Assembly: GCF_902705885.1 (NCBI RefSeq)
Contig: NZ_CACSIP010000013.1
Location: 70,854 to 112,719, forward strand
DNA length: 41,866 nucleotides
Source: Mycolicibacterium austroafricanum
GTDB lineage: Bacteria; Actinomycetota; Actinomycetes; Mycobacteriales; Mycobacteriaceae
Reading direction: 5' to 3'
Shown: piece after piece, positions 41,284-41,866 of the stretch
Layout of the letters: the number at the start of each line of letters is the position of its first letter
Position numbering within the stretch: position 1 is the first letter of the stretch
Program-made: the position numbers and the translations under genes
The notes under the pieces: generated by a model
The model's input: the letters and a program-made list of their open reading frames with translations, nothing else
What the model was told of the DNA's origin: nothing
The model's database searches: none

Positions 41284-41866
41284 ATGAGTGGACGGCATCG
41301 CAAGCCCACTTCGTCATCTGTCAGCGTCGCCAAGATCGCCTTCACCGGCGCGGTCATCGGCGGCGGTAGCGTCGTACTCGCCGGGCAGGCCGGAGCGGCA
41401 ACCGACAGCGAATGGGACCGCGTCGCCAGCTGCGAATCCGGAGGCAACTGGGCCATCAACACCGGTAACGGTTACCACGGTGGTCTCCAGTTCTCGCCGA
41501 GCACCTGGTCCGGACACGGCGGTGCCGAGTTCGCGCCGGTCGCCCACCAGGCGACCAAGGAAGAGCAGATCGCCGTCGCTGAGCGGGTCCTGGCGTCCCA
41601 GGGCAAGGGTGCATGGCCGTCGTGCGGCGGGCCGCTGTCCGCCGCCACGCCGCGCAATGTGGTCAACGAGCCGCCGCAGCCTGTGGATCCGGTCGCCCTG
41701 AACGGTGAGTTGCCGCCGCCGATCGACCCGTTCGCACCGCCGCCCCCGCCCCCTGCGCCGTTCGACGCGATGTCGGCCCCGCTGCCCGAGGCACCGCTAC
41801 CACCGGCCCCCCTGCCGATGGATGCGCCGCCTCCTCCTCCAGCCCCGCTGCCGCCGGCCCCCGCGC
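41284..41866 (+). CDS. rpfA: Resuscitation-promoting factor RpfA, partial
   Basis: The ATG at 41284 begins [20 protein letters not shown]; the frame is open at the right edge after 194 codons. Signal peptide about 1-39 (cleavage near AGA-AT). The Rpf domain (40-120) is a lysozyme-like transglycosylase: catalytic Glu51 in [21 protein letters not shown], and a disulfide between Cys50 and the Cys of WPSCGG. A Pro/Ala-rich region starts near 135 ([17 protein letters not shown]) as in the long RpfA of M. tuberculosis. It cleaves peptidoglycan and promotes regrowth from dormancy. Controlled by the c-di-AMP riboswitch and a CRP site upstream. Confidence 0.96.
   Translation, partial: MSGRHRKPTSSSVSVAKIAFTGAVIGGGSVVLAGQAGAATDSEWDRVASCESGGNWAINTGNGYHGGLQFSPSTWSGHGGAEFAPVAHQATKEEQIAVAERVLASQGKGAWPSCGGPLSAATPRNVVNEPPQPVDPVALNGELPPPIDPFAPPPPPPAPFDAMSAPLPEAPLPPAPLPMDAPPPPPAPLPPAPA

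Overview
The window is a high-GC chromosomal segment of a mycobacterium, most likely a rapid-growing Mycolicibacterium. Evidence: EchA6 and AccD3, PrrA/PrrB, GltA2/CitA, FprB, SerC, SepH, CspB, MoaA2/MoaD2 and RpfA appear in nearly the order of the Rv0906-to-Rv0867c stretch of M. tuberculosis (order recalled, not searched). GTG starts are common, and many starts lie 6-7 nt behind a TANNNT hexamer (leaderless pattern). Both edge genes, a metallo-beta-lactamase-fold hydrolase on the left and rpfA on the right, run out of the window. I see no tRNA, rRNA, CRISPR array, insertion sequence or prophage.

Layout. 1-4.8 kb: lipid genes (MBL-fold hydrolase, echA6, divergent accD3), a small membrane protein and an epoxide hydrolase. 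4.8-15.2 kb: accessory-looking minus-strand block with a 1018-residue secreted protein (acidic linker, two cadherin/Ig-like domains, repeat array resembling a beta-propeller), an unassigned pair (FlgT-C-like protein plus two-TM protein) and three ABC exporter half-transporters. 15.4-18 kb: the PrrA-PrrB two-component system and an FKBP isomerase. 18.1-21.8 kb: DUF2630 protein, FAD oxidoreductase, and a MarR regulator with a DHA2 efflux pump. 21.9-28.9 kb: citrate synthases GltA2 and CitA, a TetR regulator, PdxH, a mycothiol-dependent-isomerase-like protein, a VOC protein, an orphan gene tail and FprB. 29-35 kb: an AurF-type diiron oxygenase divergent from serC across a CRP palindrome, then sepH, a SPOUT methyltransferase and small conserved proteins. 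35-41.9 kb: an MFS protein with DUF2771, a xi-class GST, cspB, yccF-moaA-moaD, and rpfA behind a CRP site, a terminator-like hairpin and a ydaO-type (c-di-AMP) riboswitch.

Themes. (1) A family of long inverted repeats at gene 3' ends: 13296-13367 (inside an ABC gene), 17526-17594 and a decayed relative at 38429-38490. (2) A short motif around GAGCGCTTGCGCGAGGAG recurs at three gene junctions and is tandemly triplicated in one ABC gene. (3) A 29-bp unit containing the serC stop codon and a small hairpin is repeated behind serC. (4) Two of the ABC genes have the paired defects of a heterodimeric exporter with one degenerate ATP site. I did not find a clearly new defence or biosynthetic system. 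The least explained material is the 8159-9375 gene pair, the large surface protein, the three repeat families and the orphan gene tail at 27089-27274.
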